Shown: in pieces, positions 42,936 to 52,089 of the stretch | Layout of the letters: every line of letters starts with the position of its first letter | How positions within the stretch are numbered: the first letter of the stretch is position 1 | From: Candidatus Poribacteria bacterium | GTDB taxonomy: Bacteria > Poribacteria > WGA-4E > WGA-3G | DNA: 64,000 nt | Direction of reading: 5' to 3' | Assembly (NCBI GenBank): GCA_022821725.1 | Contig: JAJEDB010000061.1 | Span: forward strand, 62,001 to 126,000 | Notes under the pieces: model-generated | The model's input: the letters and a program-made list of their open reading frames with translations, nothing else | The model's database searches: none | Told to the model about the DNA's origin: nothing | Position numbers and translations under genes: made by a program

Positions 42936-44373
42936 CCGGTTTTAAGTTTGCCGCTTGCCATGCCGGATAGAGTGTTGCGATCCAACAGATTAAAAATGAA
43001 AGTATATTGATGAAAACAACGAAAAACCAATTCACCTGTATCGGTAGTTGATTCATCTGATAGACTTGACTCAGTCCGAGATCCGCCAGCGAAATGGGTG
43101 TGACAGCACAGTAGAGCGCGAACCCGATCGCCACAAGCCATAAAAGACTCATCGCGAACATCCATCCCTTACGGCGTGGTATTAGGCGCCTCAGTGCAAT
43201 TAGCACTTGTAGGAAAATTGGGACAACGAGTACAACGGCATACCAGTAAGATGGGCGGTCTGCGTTGTAACTCAGAAGCCAGCAAAGAACAAGTCCCAAA
43301 ACCGTGCCTAATAACGTTCCAAGCATCCCAATGACACTCCCTTGTATCATAAAAAGTCTCATAACGTTTCCGCGTGACGCACCGAGTGTTCGCAGGGTCC
43401 CAACATCTTTCGTCTTTTCCATCACGGTCATGATGAGTGTGCTTGCGATATTGAAGGATGCGACCAAGATGATAAGTGCTTCAATAATGACAGTTGCTAT
43501 CTTCTCCAACCGAAGTGCTGAGAAGAGAGGTGCCTGCATCTCCATCCACGTTCTGGCGTCCGGCATTCCCTCTAATACGGAAAACTGAACCTTATCCTCA
43601 ATTTGCCTGGCGATCCGAGGTGCTAATTCCGCATCGGTTAACCGAACGAAGATCGTGTTTACTCTGTTCTTTTTGTTATACATCTTTTGAGCGGCTGCCA
43701 GATCAATAAACCCGAAGTTGTTGTCATAAACCGCCAACTCAGACTCATAAAACCCAACCACAACGAAGTTCGCCAAGTCCGGTATGAGCATCGACTCGTT
43801 TACAGGATGTTTTGCAAGGTTCACGATAAGTCGCAGCACGTCCCCTTTAATAACACCGAGACGAGCAGCTAAACGTCCTCCGAGCACAATCCCACCCGTA
43901 ATTGTTTCATCTCTAATGAGTCGGGCACTCTCAATATACCGCGAGTTTTGTAACTCGGTAGAGCCGTCCACAAATTTTGAGAAGTCGGTGACCCGGTCTT
44001 CCTGAACAGGATCAATGCCTTTGATGTAAATTACGTCTTGAATGGCATTGCTGCGTTCCTGAAAAACAGCACTTTGTGACAAAACAACTGGTGATACCGC
44101 GACGACTTCATCGATTGTCTCAATTTGGGAAATGCGTTTTTGGTAATCCCCAAAGAAACTGGTATCGTGCAACCGCAAGACAACGTGCGCCTCATTTGCG
44201 AGGAATCTATCCTTGAGTCCCTGTTCAACCCCATCTAATATGGCACTTACGAGTATTACTGTTGCGACACCGAGTGCCACCCCTCCAATGGAAATAATAC
44301 TGATAATTGAAATAAAGGACTGTTTGCGCCGTGAGCGTAGATAGCGGGAGGCGATGAACCATTCAAATCTCAT
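42913..44373 (-). CDS. LolC/E-type lipoprotein-releasing permease with extra membrane segment
   Basis: A 486-residue permease of the FtsX-like MacB class. ASRYLRSRRKQSFISIISIISIGGVALGVA is the family start (in two parts), a large periplasmic domain covers about 50-280, and IEALIILVASFNIASTLIMTVMEKTKDVGTLRTLGAS opens the C-terminal bundle. Typical proteins have about 410 residues. Here 60 extra residues (about 369-428) insert two further hydrophobic segments before LADLGLSQVYQMNQLP. It likely works as a homodimer with LolD since only one permease gene is present. Confidence 0.9.
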   Translation of the reverse strand: MRFEWFIASRYLRSRRKQSFISIISIISIGGVALGVATVILVSAILDGVEQGLKDRFLANEAHVVLRLHDTSFFGDYQKRISQIETIDEVVAVSPVVLSQSAVFQERSNAIQDVIYIKGIDPVQEDRVTDFSKFVDGSTELQNSRYIESARLIRDETITGGIVLGGRLAARLGVIKGDVLRLIVNLAKHPVNESMLIPDLANFVVVGFYESELAVYDNNFGFIDLAAAQKMYNKKNRVNTIFVRLTDAELAPRIARQIEDKVQFSVLEGMPDARTWMEMQAPLFSALRLEKIATVIIEALIILVASFNIASTLIMTVMEKTKDVGTLRTLGASRGNVMRLFMIQGSVIGMLGTLLGTVLGLVLCWLLSYNADRPSYWYAVVLVVPIFLQVLIALRRLIPRRKGWMFAMSLLWLVAIGFALYCAVTPISLADLGLSQVYQMNQLPIQVNWFFVVFINILSFLICWIATLYPAWQAANLKPVEALQHE

Positions 44374-44450
44374 TTTTTAAGCTATTTCTCCTGAGCTGCT
44401 GCGTCCGTTGCCCTTGCAGTTTTCCAATTGGTAAGAAACCTTTGATGACC

Positions 44451-45017
44451 TCACAACGGTTCTTTAACAGCTTTAGCATCGAAGTCCGCCTTTAGCATCC
44501 CGTATCCCATTGAATCCTCAAAATTTCCCCATTTTTTTGTATGTTGTCGGCGATAGCCTTCATAACGCATTCCGACTTTTTTCAGCACTCGCCCAGAGGC
44601 GGGATTTCGTGTGAAGTGGTAAGCATAAATTCGGTTCAACTTCAACACTTCAAAACCATACGCCACAACAGCCTTTGCTGCTTCTGTGGCATACCCACAG
44701 TTCCAGTACGGTTTCCCAATCCAATAACCGAGTTCACCCCTCTCGTTTCCTTGATCGAGTCTCAATGCTATCCCACCGATTAAGTTTTTGTCTATTCTCA
44801 GCGTAATTGCGAAATTGAGTGCTTCGTCTTTTTTAAACTTTTCGGAACAGGAACGAATCCATTTCTCCGCCATACCATCTTCGTAGGGATGCGGCAGGGT
44901 TGCTAACGTTGCTGCTATGTCGCGATCGCCAGCCAGGCGTTGCACACCGGTGGCATCTCCAAGGGTCAGTGAACGAAGTAGCAGCCTTTCCGTAAGAAGG
45001 GGTGGTGCGGTCCTCAT
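44451..45017 (-). CDS. RimJ/RimL-type GNAT acetyltransferase
   Basis: A 188-residue N-acetyltransferase of the RimJ/RimL group. TERLLLRSLTLGDA opens the fold, NLIGGIALRLDQGNERGELGYWIGKPYWNCGYATEAAKAVV holds the acetyl-CoA pyrophosphate loop (in parts), LNRIYAYHFTRNPASGRVLKKVGMRYEG closes it. It could modify ribosomal proteins or small amines. It lies between lysS and the lol genes, same strand. Confidence 0.88.
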   Translation of the reverse strand: MRTAPPLLTERLLLRSLTLGDATGVQRLAGDRDIAATLATLPHPYEDGMAEKWIRSCSEKFKKDEALNFAITLRIDKNLIGGIALRLDQGNERGELGYWIGKPYWNCGYATEAAKAVVAYGFEVLKLNRIYAYHFTRNPASGRVLKKVGMRYEGYRRQHTKKWGNFEDSMGYGMLKADFDAKAVKEPL

Positions 45018-45082
45018 TTCTCTACGAACTCACTTTTTAGTATACGGCATTGGATTGTATCTTCAAAAAAATATCTTTCTGG

Positions 45083-46555
45083 TTAGCGTTCCGGACGCAT
45101 TTGCGGAAATAAGATTACGTCTCGAATGGAGTATTGGTTTGTTAGCAACATCGTCAATCGGTCGATACCGATACCGAGTCCACCTGTCGGCGGCATCCCG
45201 TATTCCAAGGCGCGTAAATAATCTTCATCTACCATGAAGGCTTCGTCATCACCAGCCTCCAAATTGTTCGCCTGCTCAAGAAAACGTTGGCGTTGGTCGA
45301 TCGGATCGTTGAGTTCACTAAAGGCGTTTCCGAATTCCATGCCGCAGATAAAAAACTCAAAACGTTCGACGAACTCTGGAGTATCGGGCTTCTTTTTGGC
45401 AAACGGTGAGACCTCGATGGGATAATCCGTGATAAATGTCGGCTGGATCAGTTTCGATTCTGCAAATGTGTCAAAGAGTTCGGCTATAATTTTGCCTTTC
45501 GTCTCATCACCCGCTAAGTCAACGCCTGCGTCAACTGCTGCTTTGTATAATTCATCAGCTGATAATGCTGTTGGATCAATGCTACTATACTCTCGAACGG
45601 CATCGACCATGCGCAACCTACGCCAAGGGGGTGTGAGGTCGAGTTCATACTTTTGATACGGAATCTTCGTTGTCCCGTGAATGATTTTGGCGGTATCCGC
45701 GATCAGGTTCTCAGTCAACTCCATTATTTGGATATAATCGGCATAAGCTTGGTAGAGTTCCAGCATCGTGAATTCGGGGTTATGGTCCCTGTCCATTCCC
45801 TCGTTTCGGAAGTCGCGCGAGAATTCATAAACACGATCGAACCCGCCGACGATGAGACGCTTGAGGTAAAGTTCATTTGCGATCCGCAGATAGAGCGATT
45901 GTTCCAATGTATTGTGATATGTTGTGAAGGGGCGAGCGTTTGCCCCACCGTAAATAGGTTGAAGGACGGGCGTTTCAACTTCAATAAAGTTTTGTGCATT
46001 GAGCATGTCGCGAATCGCTTGAACGATGCGGGTCCTTTTCAGGAAAACGTCCTTTACCTCCGGGTTCATGATGAGGTCTGCGTAGCGTTGTCTGTAGCGC
46101 GTCTGTTTATCTTGTAACCCGTGCCATTTTTCAGGGAGCGGCCGAACGGATTTGGAAAGGAGATGGACGGCATCAACAAGGACGGTGAGTTCACCAGTGC
46201 GTGTCCGGAAGACCGATCCTTCGGCACCAACGATATCGCCGGTATCAAAGCGTCGATAGATTTTATACGGTTCTGCGCCTACACTGTCCCGTCGGACGTA
46301 GATTTGAATTCTGCCTTCACTGTCTTGCAGATGTGCGAAACTACTTTTTCCGTGGTCGCGCTTCGTCATGATCCGACCGGCGATTCGGATTTTCTGGGTT
46401 TCATCGGGTGTTTCTTGAATGTCAGCAAAGTCTCTATGAATGGCGGAAGTCGTGTGTGTAGGTTCATATTTATGCGGGTATGGCTCTACGCCAAAGTTGC
46501 GAATTTCGTCTAACTTCTCGCGACGTTGCTGAATGAGGTCCTTGGTTTCTTCCAC
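45083..46555 (-). CDS. lysS: Lysyl-tRNA synthetase (class II)
   Basis: A 490-residue class II enzyme. An OB-fold anticodon domain covers residues 50-150 (IRIAGRIMTKRDHGKSSFAHL). Motif 1 is FLKRTRIVQAIRDMLNAQNFIEVETPVLQP, motif 2 includes FRNEGMDRDHNPEFTMLELYQAY, and motif 3 ends GGLGIGIDRLTMLLTNQYSIRDVILFP. It charges tRNA-Lys. It follows prfB by about 110 bp, and prfB-lysS adjacency is common in bacteria. Confidence 0.97.
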   Translation of the reverse strand: MEETKDLIQQRREKLDEIRNFGVEPYPHKYEPTHTTSAIHRDFADIQETPDETQKIRIAGRIMTKRDHGKSSFAHLQDSEGRIQIYVRRDSVGAEPYKIYRRFDTGDIVGAEGSVFRTRTGELTVLVDAVHLLSKSVRPLPEKWHGLQDKQTRYRQRYADLIMNPEVKDVFLKRTRIVQAIRDMLNAQNFIEVETPVLQPIYGGANARPFTTYHNTLEQSLYLRIANELYLKRLIVGGFDRVYEFSRDFRNEGMDRDHNPEFTMLELYQAYADYIQIMELTENLIADTAKIIHGTTKIPYQKYELDLTPPWRRLRMVDAVREYSSIDPTALSADELYKAAVDAGVDLAGDETKGKIIAELFDTFAESKLIQPTFITDYPIEVSPFAKKKPDTPEFVERFEFFICGMEFGNAFSELNDPIDQRQRFLEQANNLEAGDDEAFMVDEDYLRALEYGMPPTGGLGIGIDRLTMLLTNQYSIRDVILFPQMRPER

Positions 46556-46665
46556 TACTCTTCCCCTCTGTTATTTTATTTTCTGTGATAGACTGGCACT
46601 ATACTTCAGGAATATTTTAACAATTATACCTTAGTTTCGTCCATAAAGCAACCCAAAAAGCAGTA

Positions 46666-47770
46666 TTATTTCCGCTGTGCCTTCATTTTTAGGTAACTTT
46701 CGATGAAGGGGTCTAAAGCGCCGTCCAACACGGCGTTAACATTACCCGTTTCGATGTTTGTGCGCAAATCTTTGACGCGTTGGTATGGATGCAGGACGTA
46801 AGACCGGATTTGGCTTCCAAAGTCAATGTCTAAACGTTCGCTCCGCTGTTTTGAGAGTTCTGCTTCCCGTTCGGCGCGATATTTCTCATGAAGGCGGGAA
46901 CGGAGTAATTTCATAGCGATTTCTCGGTTCTTATGCTGCGAACGTTCATTCTGGCACTGCACGATAATTCCGGTGGGTTTGTGGGTAATCCGAACTGCTG
47001 AGTCCGTGACGTTGACGTGTTGGCCACCTGCCCCGCTTGCGCGATAGAAATCTATCCGCAAGTCTTCGGACTGAATATCTACTTCTACGGTGTCGTCGAT
47101 TTCAGGGGTTACATCAATAGCGGCGAAGGAGGTATGTCGCCGCTTGTTGAAATCGTAGGGGGACAATCGAACGAGCCTATGCACGCCTGCCTCGGCTTGA
47201 AGATAACCGTAAGCCGAAGCACCGGTAACGAGGATTGTCGCGCCTTTGATGCCGGCTTCATCTCCTGAGGTGAGGTCTACGATTTCGGTCTGATAGCCGC
47301 GTTGGTCGCACCAACGCAGGTACATCCGCATCAACATCCCCGCCCAATCCTGTGCGTCAATTCCACCGGCACCGGAGTGAATGCTGAGGATCGCATTGTT
47401 TGCATCGAACTCACCCGTTAGCATGAGGCGGAGTTCTATCTGTTCGAGATGTTGTGTGACGGTGTCCACTCCGTCAGCAATCTCTTTTTGTAAACTCTCA
47501 TCGTTCTCTTCGGTCGCGAGTTCGAGCAGGGTTTGGATATCTTCAATTTTGAGAGCGAGGTCTTCGTATGCCCCAACCTCATCTCGAAGGGTGGCGATGC
47601 GTTGGTTGACTTTTTGAACGCGTTGCGTATTGCTCCAAAAATCAGGGGCAATTGTCGCCTCTTCAAGTTCTGTTAATTCTTTTCGTTTTTCAGCCAGGTC
47701 AAAGATAACCTCTGAGTTCTTCGAGGCGAGTCTGCATCTCTTCAACCTGGTTTTTTAAATCTACAAGCAT
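46666..47770 (-). CDS. prfB: Peptide chain release factor 2 with programmed +1 frameshift
   Basis: Translation starts at the ATG at 47770 and runs 23 codons (MLVDLKNQVEEM...LRGYL) to an in-frame TGA at 47701-47699. The sequence CTT-TGA-C then shifts +1 so that GAC (47700-47698) continues as DLAEKRKELTELEE. This is the classic RF2 autoregulatory frameshift, and the product has about 367 residues. GAGGQHVNVTDSAVRI holds the GGQ loop. The stop-codon tripeptide is SPY (RLSPYDFNKRRHTSF) where most RF2 proteins have SPF. It lies 18 bp after lnt. Confidence 0.96.
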
Positions 47771-47788
47771 ATTGTTCCTCATCAATCA

Positions 47789-49429
47789 CTAAGAATGTCT
47801 ACGACGCACCCATATTACGGTTCGACTGCCGAACCCCCCAACGCAAATCAGCGCGCAAAGAATGGGAAACCAATCGCCGTAGCGGGTATAGAGTGTTTGT
47901 TTATGTTCCGTAGAAGACAGAAGTGGAACGGTTGCGATGAGAACTTCCTGAGCGGTGTTCGGTGTAATCAAAGGTGTCGTTATCCTACCGAACTTGTCTA
48001 CGACGCACGTAAATCCACCATTTGCGCAGCGGAACACGGCAATACGGTTCTCAACGGCGCGGAAAGGGGCCATTGATAGATGCAGTTCGGGGAAAGCGGT
48101 TCCTTTGAACCAAGCATCGTTCGTGAAGATCCCCATCACGCTGGCACCCATTTTTACAGGTCTGCGAAATTCATCTGGGAACACCGATTCAAAGCAAATC
48201 GAAGCTCCGAGTTCTATCTTCCGGGTGTTTGTCTTATTTTTAACGTCAAACACCGGTAAAAGGTTTACTGTTTTTCCATGAGCGAAGGGTTCGAACTGGA
48301 TAAAATTGGGGATAAAGTCCGGCAGGAGGTGTGTCAGAGGCACGTATTCACCAAACGGAACAAGGTGCATTTTCGCATAATCCCCGTGTATCTTTCCATC
48401 TGGGGCTATTGACAGGACGCGGTTATATATTTGCGTGTCTCTTTTTTCACGATTTTTGGAAAATTGACCTATTACTTGGTCTGTTTCTCCTGTATTCGCT
48501 GTCCCAAGGAGTATTGGAATCCCTGTATCCCGAAGCATCTGTGAGAATCTTCTGTAATAGGTGGGCCACTCGCCTGTCAATGCCCTGCTGCGTGTGGCGG
48601 TTTCGGGCCACACAATTAACTCGGGACCCTCTCTGCTGGCTTTATGCGTCAACTCGATATAACGTTGCAGAATCTTTGGGAACTGACGGAGATCCCATTT
48701 CTGAAGTTGTGAGATGTTGCCAGGAATGAGCGCAACTTTTAAGGTCTCGACGTTTGTTTGAGGTGTCACGTTTGGACGCTGCGCTAAGGGGTCAGCCTTT
48801 TGGAGTTGGAGGATCCCGTAACCGAAACACAGAAGTGTCAGGAGCAATGGCAGGACGACAGCACGAAGTTCTTGTTGCCATTGATGACGATTACAAAGCA
48901 GAGTAGCGAGACTCGCATTGAAGAGCACAATGACGAAACTGATACCGTGTACACCAACGAGCGAGGCTATCTGTATCCCGGGTAGATTGTTCCATTGTGA
49001 ATACCCGATGCTTCCCCATGGAAACCCTGTTATCACCCAACTTCGCACCCATTCTAATGCTGTCCAGATACATGCTGCGGACAGAGCAAATAGGATGCTG
49101 GAACGCCGCGGCACAAGACGCATCAGCACTGCGAAAACAGCGAAATAGAGTGCCGTGTATCCCACTAATAGCAGGTACCCTACCAGTGTCGCAAAGATAT
49201 TCGCATACGGGTAGAGCAGAAGAATGGCAGGGAGCAGTCCTGCGAAAAACAGGAAACCGGTTAGGTAGCCGATCCAAAAAGCGGATTTCCAGCCTGTTGC
49301 GCGCGTCAGGGCAATGAAAAATGGCACCATCGCGACCCAAGCCAACGGAAAAAGGTTTAAATTTGGAAAACTGAGGAACAGTAACAGTGCTGAAAGCACT
49401 GCCAATATCCAATGTTGGTAACGTTTCAA
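47789..49429 (-). CDS. lnt: Apolipoprotein N-acyltransferase
   Basis: A 546-residue enzyme with an N-terminal membrane domain (about residues 1-220, six to eight helices) and a nitrilase domain. The catalytic triad is visible as E in IVWPETATRSR, K in YAKMHLVPFGEYVP and C in ASICFESVFPDEFRR. It adds the third acyl chain to lipoproteins in the periplasm, ahead of the Lol system encoded downstream. It starts with TTG after a leader-repeat ribosome site (AAGGTAAAATTAAAAA) and heads the prfB-lysS-lol-bam run. Confidence 0.95.
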   Translation of the reverse strand: MKRYQHWILAVLSALLLFLSFPNLNLFPLAWVAMVPFFIALTRATGWKSAFWIGYLTGFLFFAGLLPAILLLYPYANIFATLVGYLLLVGYTALYFAVFAVLMRLVPRRSSILFALSAACIWTALEWVRSWVITGFPWGSIGYSQWNNLPGIQIASLVGVHGISFVIVLFNASLATLLCNRHQWQQELRAVVLPLLLTLLCFGYGILQLQKADPLAQRPNVTPQTNVETLKVALIPGNISQLQKWDLRQFPKILQRYIELTHKASREGPELIVWPETATRSRALTGEWPTYYRRFSQMLRDTGIPILLGTANTGETDQVIGQFSKNREKRDTQIYNRVLSIAPDGKIHGDYAKMHLVPFGEYVPLTHLLPDFIPNFIQFEPFAHGKTVNLLPVFDVKNKTNTRKIELGASICFESVFPDEFRRPVKMGASVMGIFTNDAWFKGTAFPELHLSMAPFRAVENRIAVFRCANGGFTCVVDKFGRITTPLITPNTAQEVLIATVPLLSSTEHKQTLYTRYGDWFPILCALICVGGFGSRTVIWVRRRHS

Positions 49430-49430
49430 A

Positions 49431-49545
49431 TTTTTAATTTTACCTTACGGTTCGGATTCTAATTTTACCTTGCGGTTCGGTGAGGTGGGTTTGATCCATA
49501 AAGTGCTTTTGCGTAGAGTCGCCCTCCACTACGTTACGGGCTTAC
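49431..49545 (-). repeat. Tandem leader repeats upstream of lnt
   Basis: On the minus strand ACCGCAAGGTAAAATTAGAA and CGAACCGTAAGGTAAAATTAAAAA occur 25 bp apart, the second serving lnt. GGAGGGCGACTCTACGC further upstream is the diverged GCGGATCTACG block seen before genes ending at 19654 and 24515. Confidence 0.75.
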
Positions 49546-49584
49546 GGTTTGGTTTTATTTTTTGTGCTGCAACCCAAAGACGAT

Positions 49585-49690
49585 AGCCTGCAACAATACG
49601 CAGAAATACCCAAGTAAAAACACGCAGGCGGGTTTAAGAAGAAACCTTCAGTGAACAAATGACTTCGTTTAACGCCTTGCGAATAATTAA
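49585..49690 (+). repeat. Composite dispersed repeat, copy 2
   Basis: CCTGCAACAATACGCAGAAATACCCAAGTAAAAACACGCAGGCG repeats 9805-9871 with a shorter middle. AATAATTAAAAATATT, the end of the leader repeat, follows 45 bp later. Confidence 0.7.
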
Positions 49691-49695
49691 AAATA

Positions 49696-51885
49696 TTAAA
49701 AAAGGTCTGTTTTCAAGAGATGTGAGACTTTGATGAACACAATTCGCTCAGTGTCCCCTTCGACATTACGATTGTCGTTGTAGACGATAAACAGATTACT
49801 TTCGGGACGATACTCATAGGCGAATAGCGCGAAGACGCGGCGTTCTTTTTCTAAGGTGAATTCTGCACTGGTTCTGGCGTACATACGCTGCGCAAACTGA
49901 TAGTTCACGACAAAGCGACGCGTCCATTCGGAAAGCTCCCACGCTGTTCCATCGGGGTGTTTCTCATGGAGTCGCTGCAAAATGAACTCAAAACTGAGTT
50001 TGGCAGTCGGACGAATTGTGATTTCGGGGCGGATAAAGAAAATGTTTTTGTCATTACGTAGACCGAAGTTCCCGGTGTTTCGGATTTGTACATATTTCGG
50101 TGGAAACCACCCCACGAAGAAACGAGCAGTCCTATCCTCATATAATTGATTGTCGTCATCGTCAATGTGATTGTACCATTCAGGTCCAAGGAGGAAAAAA
50201 AAGTCTTTAACGCCGAGGAGTCCACTAAAACCCGCCCTGTGATTTGTCAGTTCGCCAGCGTGATTCGTGAGCCGTTCATATTCGACTTCACCGCGAAGCC
50301 TTTCAAGGGTCCCTTTGTACTGTTTATTATAGCGACTTCTGATAACCATGCCACGTCTATCCACGCGGGGGACGAACCCTGTTTCAGGGTTAAAGTATTC
50401 CCCAATATCTGCGTAGATCGCATCGAGTGAAAATACATTCGTCCGTCGGGAGAGTTGAACGAAGATAAGGTCGTCCTCAGTACTCTCTGCTCTGTCCAAC
50501 CCACCGGCTTTCCATTCTCTTGCGTATTCCAAGTTAAGACTCGTCGCGGCGGGCAGTTGAATGCGGGCATCAAGTCCTCCTGCTCGATCGTATGTGGCAC
50601 CGCGTTGTTTGTTAACACCTAAAAACCCTATAGATGACGTTTTACCGACCTCGCGTTGCAACCGAAAAACGGAGTAATTATAGTTCGCGAGCGGCAGTTC
50701 ACCCGTTTCTATTTCTTGATCAGGGTTTTCCGGTCCCGCGACGGCTCCCACGAAAGCGAGGTTGTATTTACTAAATTTTCCGATGACTTTTCCGCCACCG
50801 AGCAGCGCTTCGACTTTTCGGCTGTAGAACAGGTCAAGGGGCATTTGAAAAAGTTCGTTTCCTTCAAGGAAAAACGGGCGTTTTTCAGGAAAACGGAGTG
50901 GGATGTCGGTGAGATTCACCAGGTCAGGATCCGCCTCGATTTGCGCAAAATCTGGATTGAGGGTCAGATCAAGCGTAAAATCCCCAATCGGATATCGGAT
51001 ATCTAAACCAGCGTCTGGTTTCAAAGCGGTTGATGTTTCACCATCTGCGGGTTGCAAGCGTTGAGGTCTGAGCGTGCCGTAGGGTTTGAACTTCGTCGGT
51101 CGTTTGGTAACCAATCCAGCGATCGGGAGGTCTGTCAGTTGTCCGAATTCCGAGACGGCGTATTGACGGTCCCCTAAATCTGCCCAGGTCTGTTCTTCAG
51201 CGGGGGATTCGTCGTTTCGCCAGAAGTTGATGCCCCACGTTGCTATGTCTGTCCCTTTTGAGAATCGGAGTTCAGCAAACGGAATAGCGAATTCTGCAGT
51301 CCAGCTGTCCGTTCCTATTGCGGCTTGACCTTGCCAGTCACAATCCCATGAGATGGCAGTGCCGATCCTGGACTGACCTGTGCGTCTGTTCGCGCCTTCG
51401 TTAATCAGACGTCTATCGGTTTGTGTGCCGAGTGGGTTTAAGGCGAACGCATAACAGTTTCTGCCGTCAAGGAAGGTATCGATGAGAACTTCGACGTGAT
51501 CATCGGAGAAAAAGAAGGAATCGCGCCGCGTCAGATTCGCTGCGAGATTGCCCATGTCGGTCTTAAAACATTCAAAGGCAACATAGAGATTATTGGCATC
51601 GTAAGCGAGATAGATAGTCGTTGACTGCGTTGCGGGTTCACCGCGCTGCGGTTCAAATTGAAGCAATTCACCGGTTTTCGCGCTCTTTTGCCAACATACG
51701 TCGTCCAATTTTCCATCGATTTTTGGAGGGATTTCAATGCGGACTGCTTTAATCTCGCGGTTCGTAAGAATTTCGGGTGGTGCCTCATCTGTGTCTGCAG
51801 GCAATACTGTAGGGTTCCACAAACAGAGGATGAGAGAGACTGATAGTATCAGATATGGGCTAAGTTGCGCCCCAATTATTCGCAT
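49696..51885 (-). CDS. DUF5916 outer-membrane protein with CBM9-like N-terminal domain
   Basis: A 729-residue exported protein. The signal peptide covers residues 1-30. Residues 45-230 are a CBM9-like fold (PPKIDGKLDDVCWQ, IYLAYDANNLYVAFECF, DDHVEVLIDTF, WTAEFAIPFAELRF). The rest is rich in alternating strands (PEITIRPTAKLSFEFILQ, RMYARTSAEFTLEKE) and ends in FIKVSHLLKTDLF, fitting an outer-membrane barrel with C-terminal F. Members are frequent in Bacteroidetes-like genomes; no reaction is known. It faces the PorV-like gene divergently. Confidence 0.84.
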   Translation of the reverse strand: MRIIGAQLSPYLILSVSLILCLWNPTVLPADTDEAPPEILTNREIKAVRIEIPPKIDGKLDDVCWQKSAKTGELLQFEPQRGEPATQSTTIYLAYDANNLYVAFECFKTDMGNLAANLTRRDSFFFSDDHVEVLIDTFLDGRNCYAFALNPLGTQTDRRLINEGANRRTGQSRIGTAISWDCDWQGQAAIGTDSWTAEFAIPFAELRFSKGTDIATWGINFWRNDESPAEEQTWADLGDRQYAVSEFGQLTDLPIAGLVTKRPTKFKPYGTLRPQRLQPADGETSTALKPDAGLDIRYPIGDFTLDLTLNPDFAQIEADPDLVNLTDIPLRFPEKRPFFLEGNELFQMPLDLFYSRKVEALLGGGKVIGKFSKYNLAFVGAVAGPENPDQEIETGELPLANYNYSVFRLQREVGKTSSIGFLGVNKQRGATYDRAGGLDARIQLPAATSLNLEYAREWKAGGLDRAESTEDDLIFVQLSRRTNVFSLDAIYADIGEYFNPETGFVPRVDRRGMVIRSRYNKQYKGTLERLRGEVEYERLTNHAGELTNHRAGFSGLLGVKDFFFLLGPEWYNHIDDDDNQLYEDRTARFFVGWFPPKYVQIRNTGNFGLRNDKNIFFIRPEITIRPTAKLSFEFILQRLHEKHPDGTAWELSEWTRRFVVNYQFAQRMYARTSAEFTLEKERRVFALFAYEYRPESNLFIVYNDNRNVEGDTERIVFIKVSHLLKTDLF

Positions 51886-52018
51886 TGGTTTATGTGTTCA
51901 GAGCCTCCTTTGGGTATCAATCTATTTTACGATTTTAGCATGTATCTATTTTTCTGTCAACATCAAAAAGGAAGACAATATTTTTCACCGCAGTGAATGT
52001 AAACCAAATTAAAGCGAT

Positions 52019-52047
52019 TTGCGTTATTGCTCGTGTTGTTATATAAT
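52019..52047 (+). promoter_or_regulatory. Sigma-70-like promoter for the PorV-like gene
   Basis: TTGCGT (52019-52024) and TATAAT (52042-52047) have a 17-bp spacer, 43 bp ahead of the GTG start. Confidence 0.65.
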
Positions 52048-52089
52048 ATTAAGTAGCAGTGTTATTGAATCAAAAAATGGAGGGACTTC

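Noticed and set aside
46666..47745. prfB as a simple ORF starting at 47745
   Set aside because: The first 15 residues of that reading are out of the family frame; the CTT-TGA-C shift from the ATG at 47770 explains the N-terminus.
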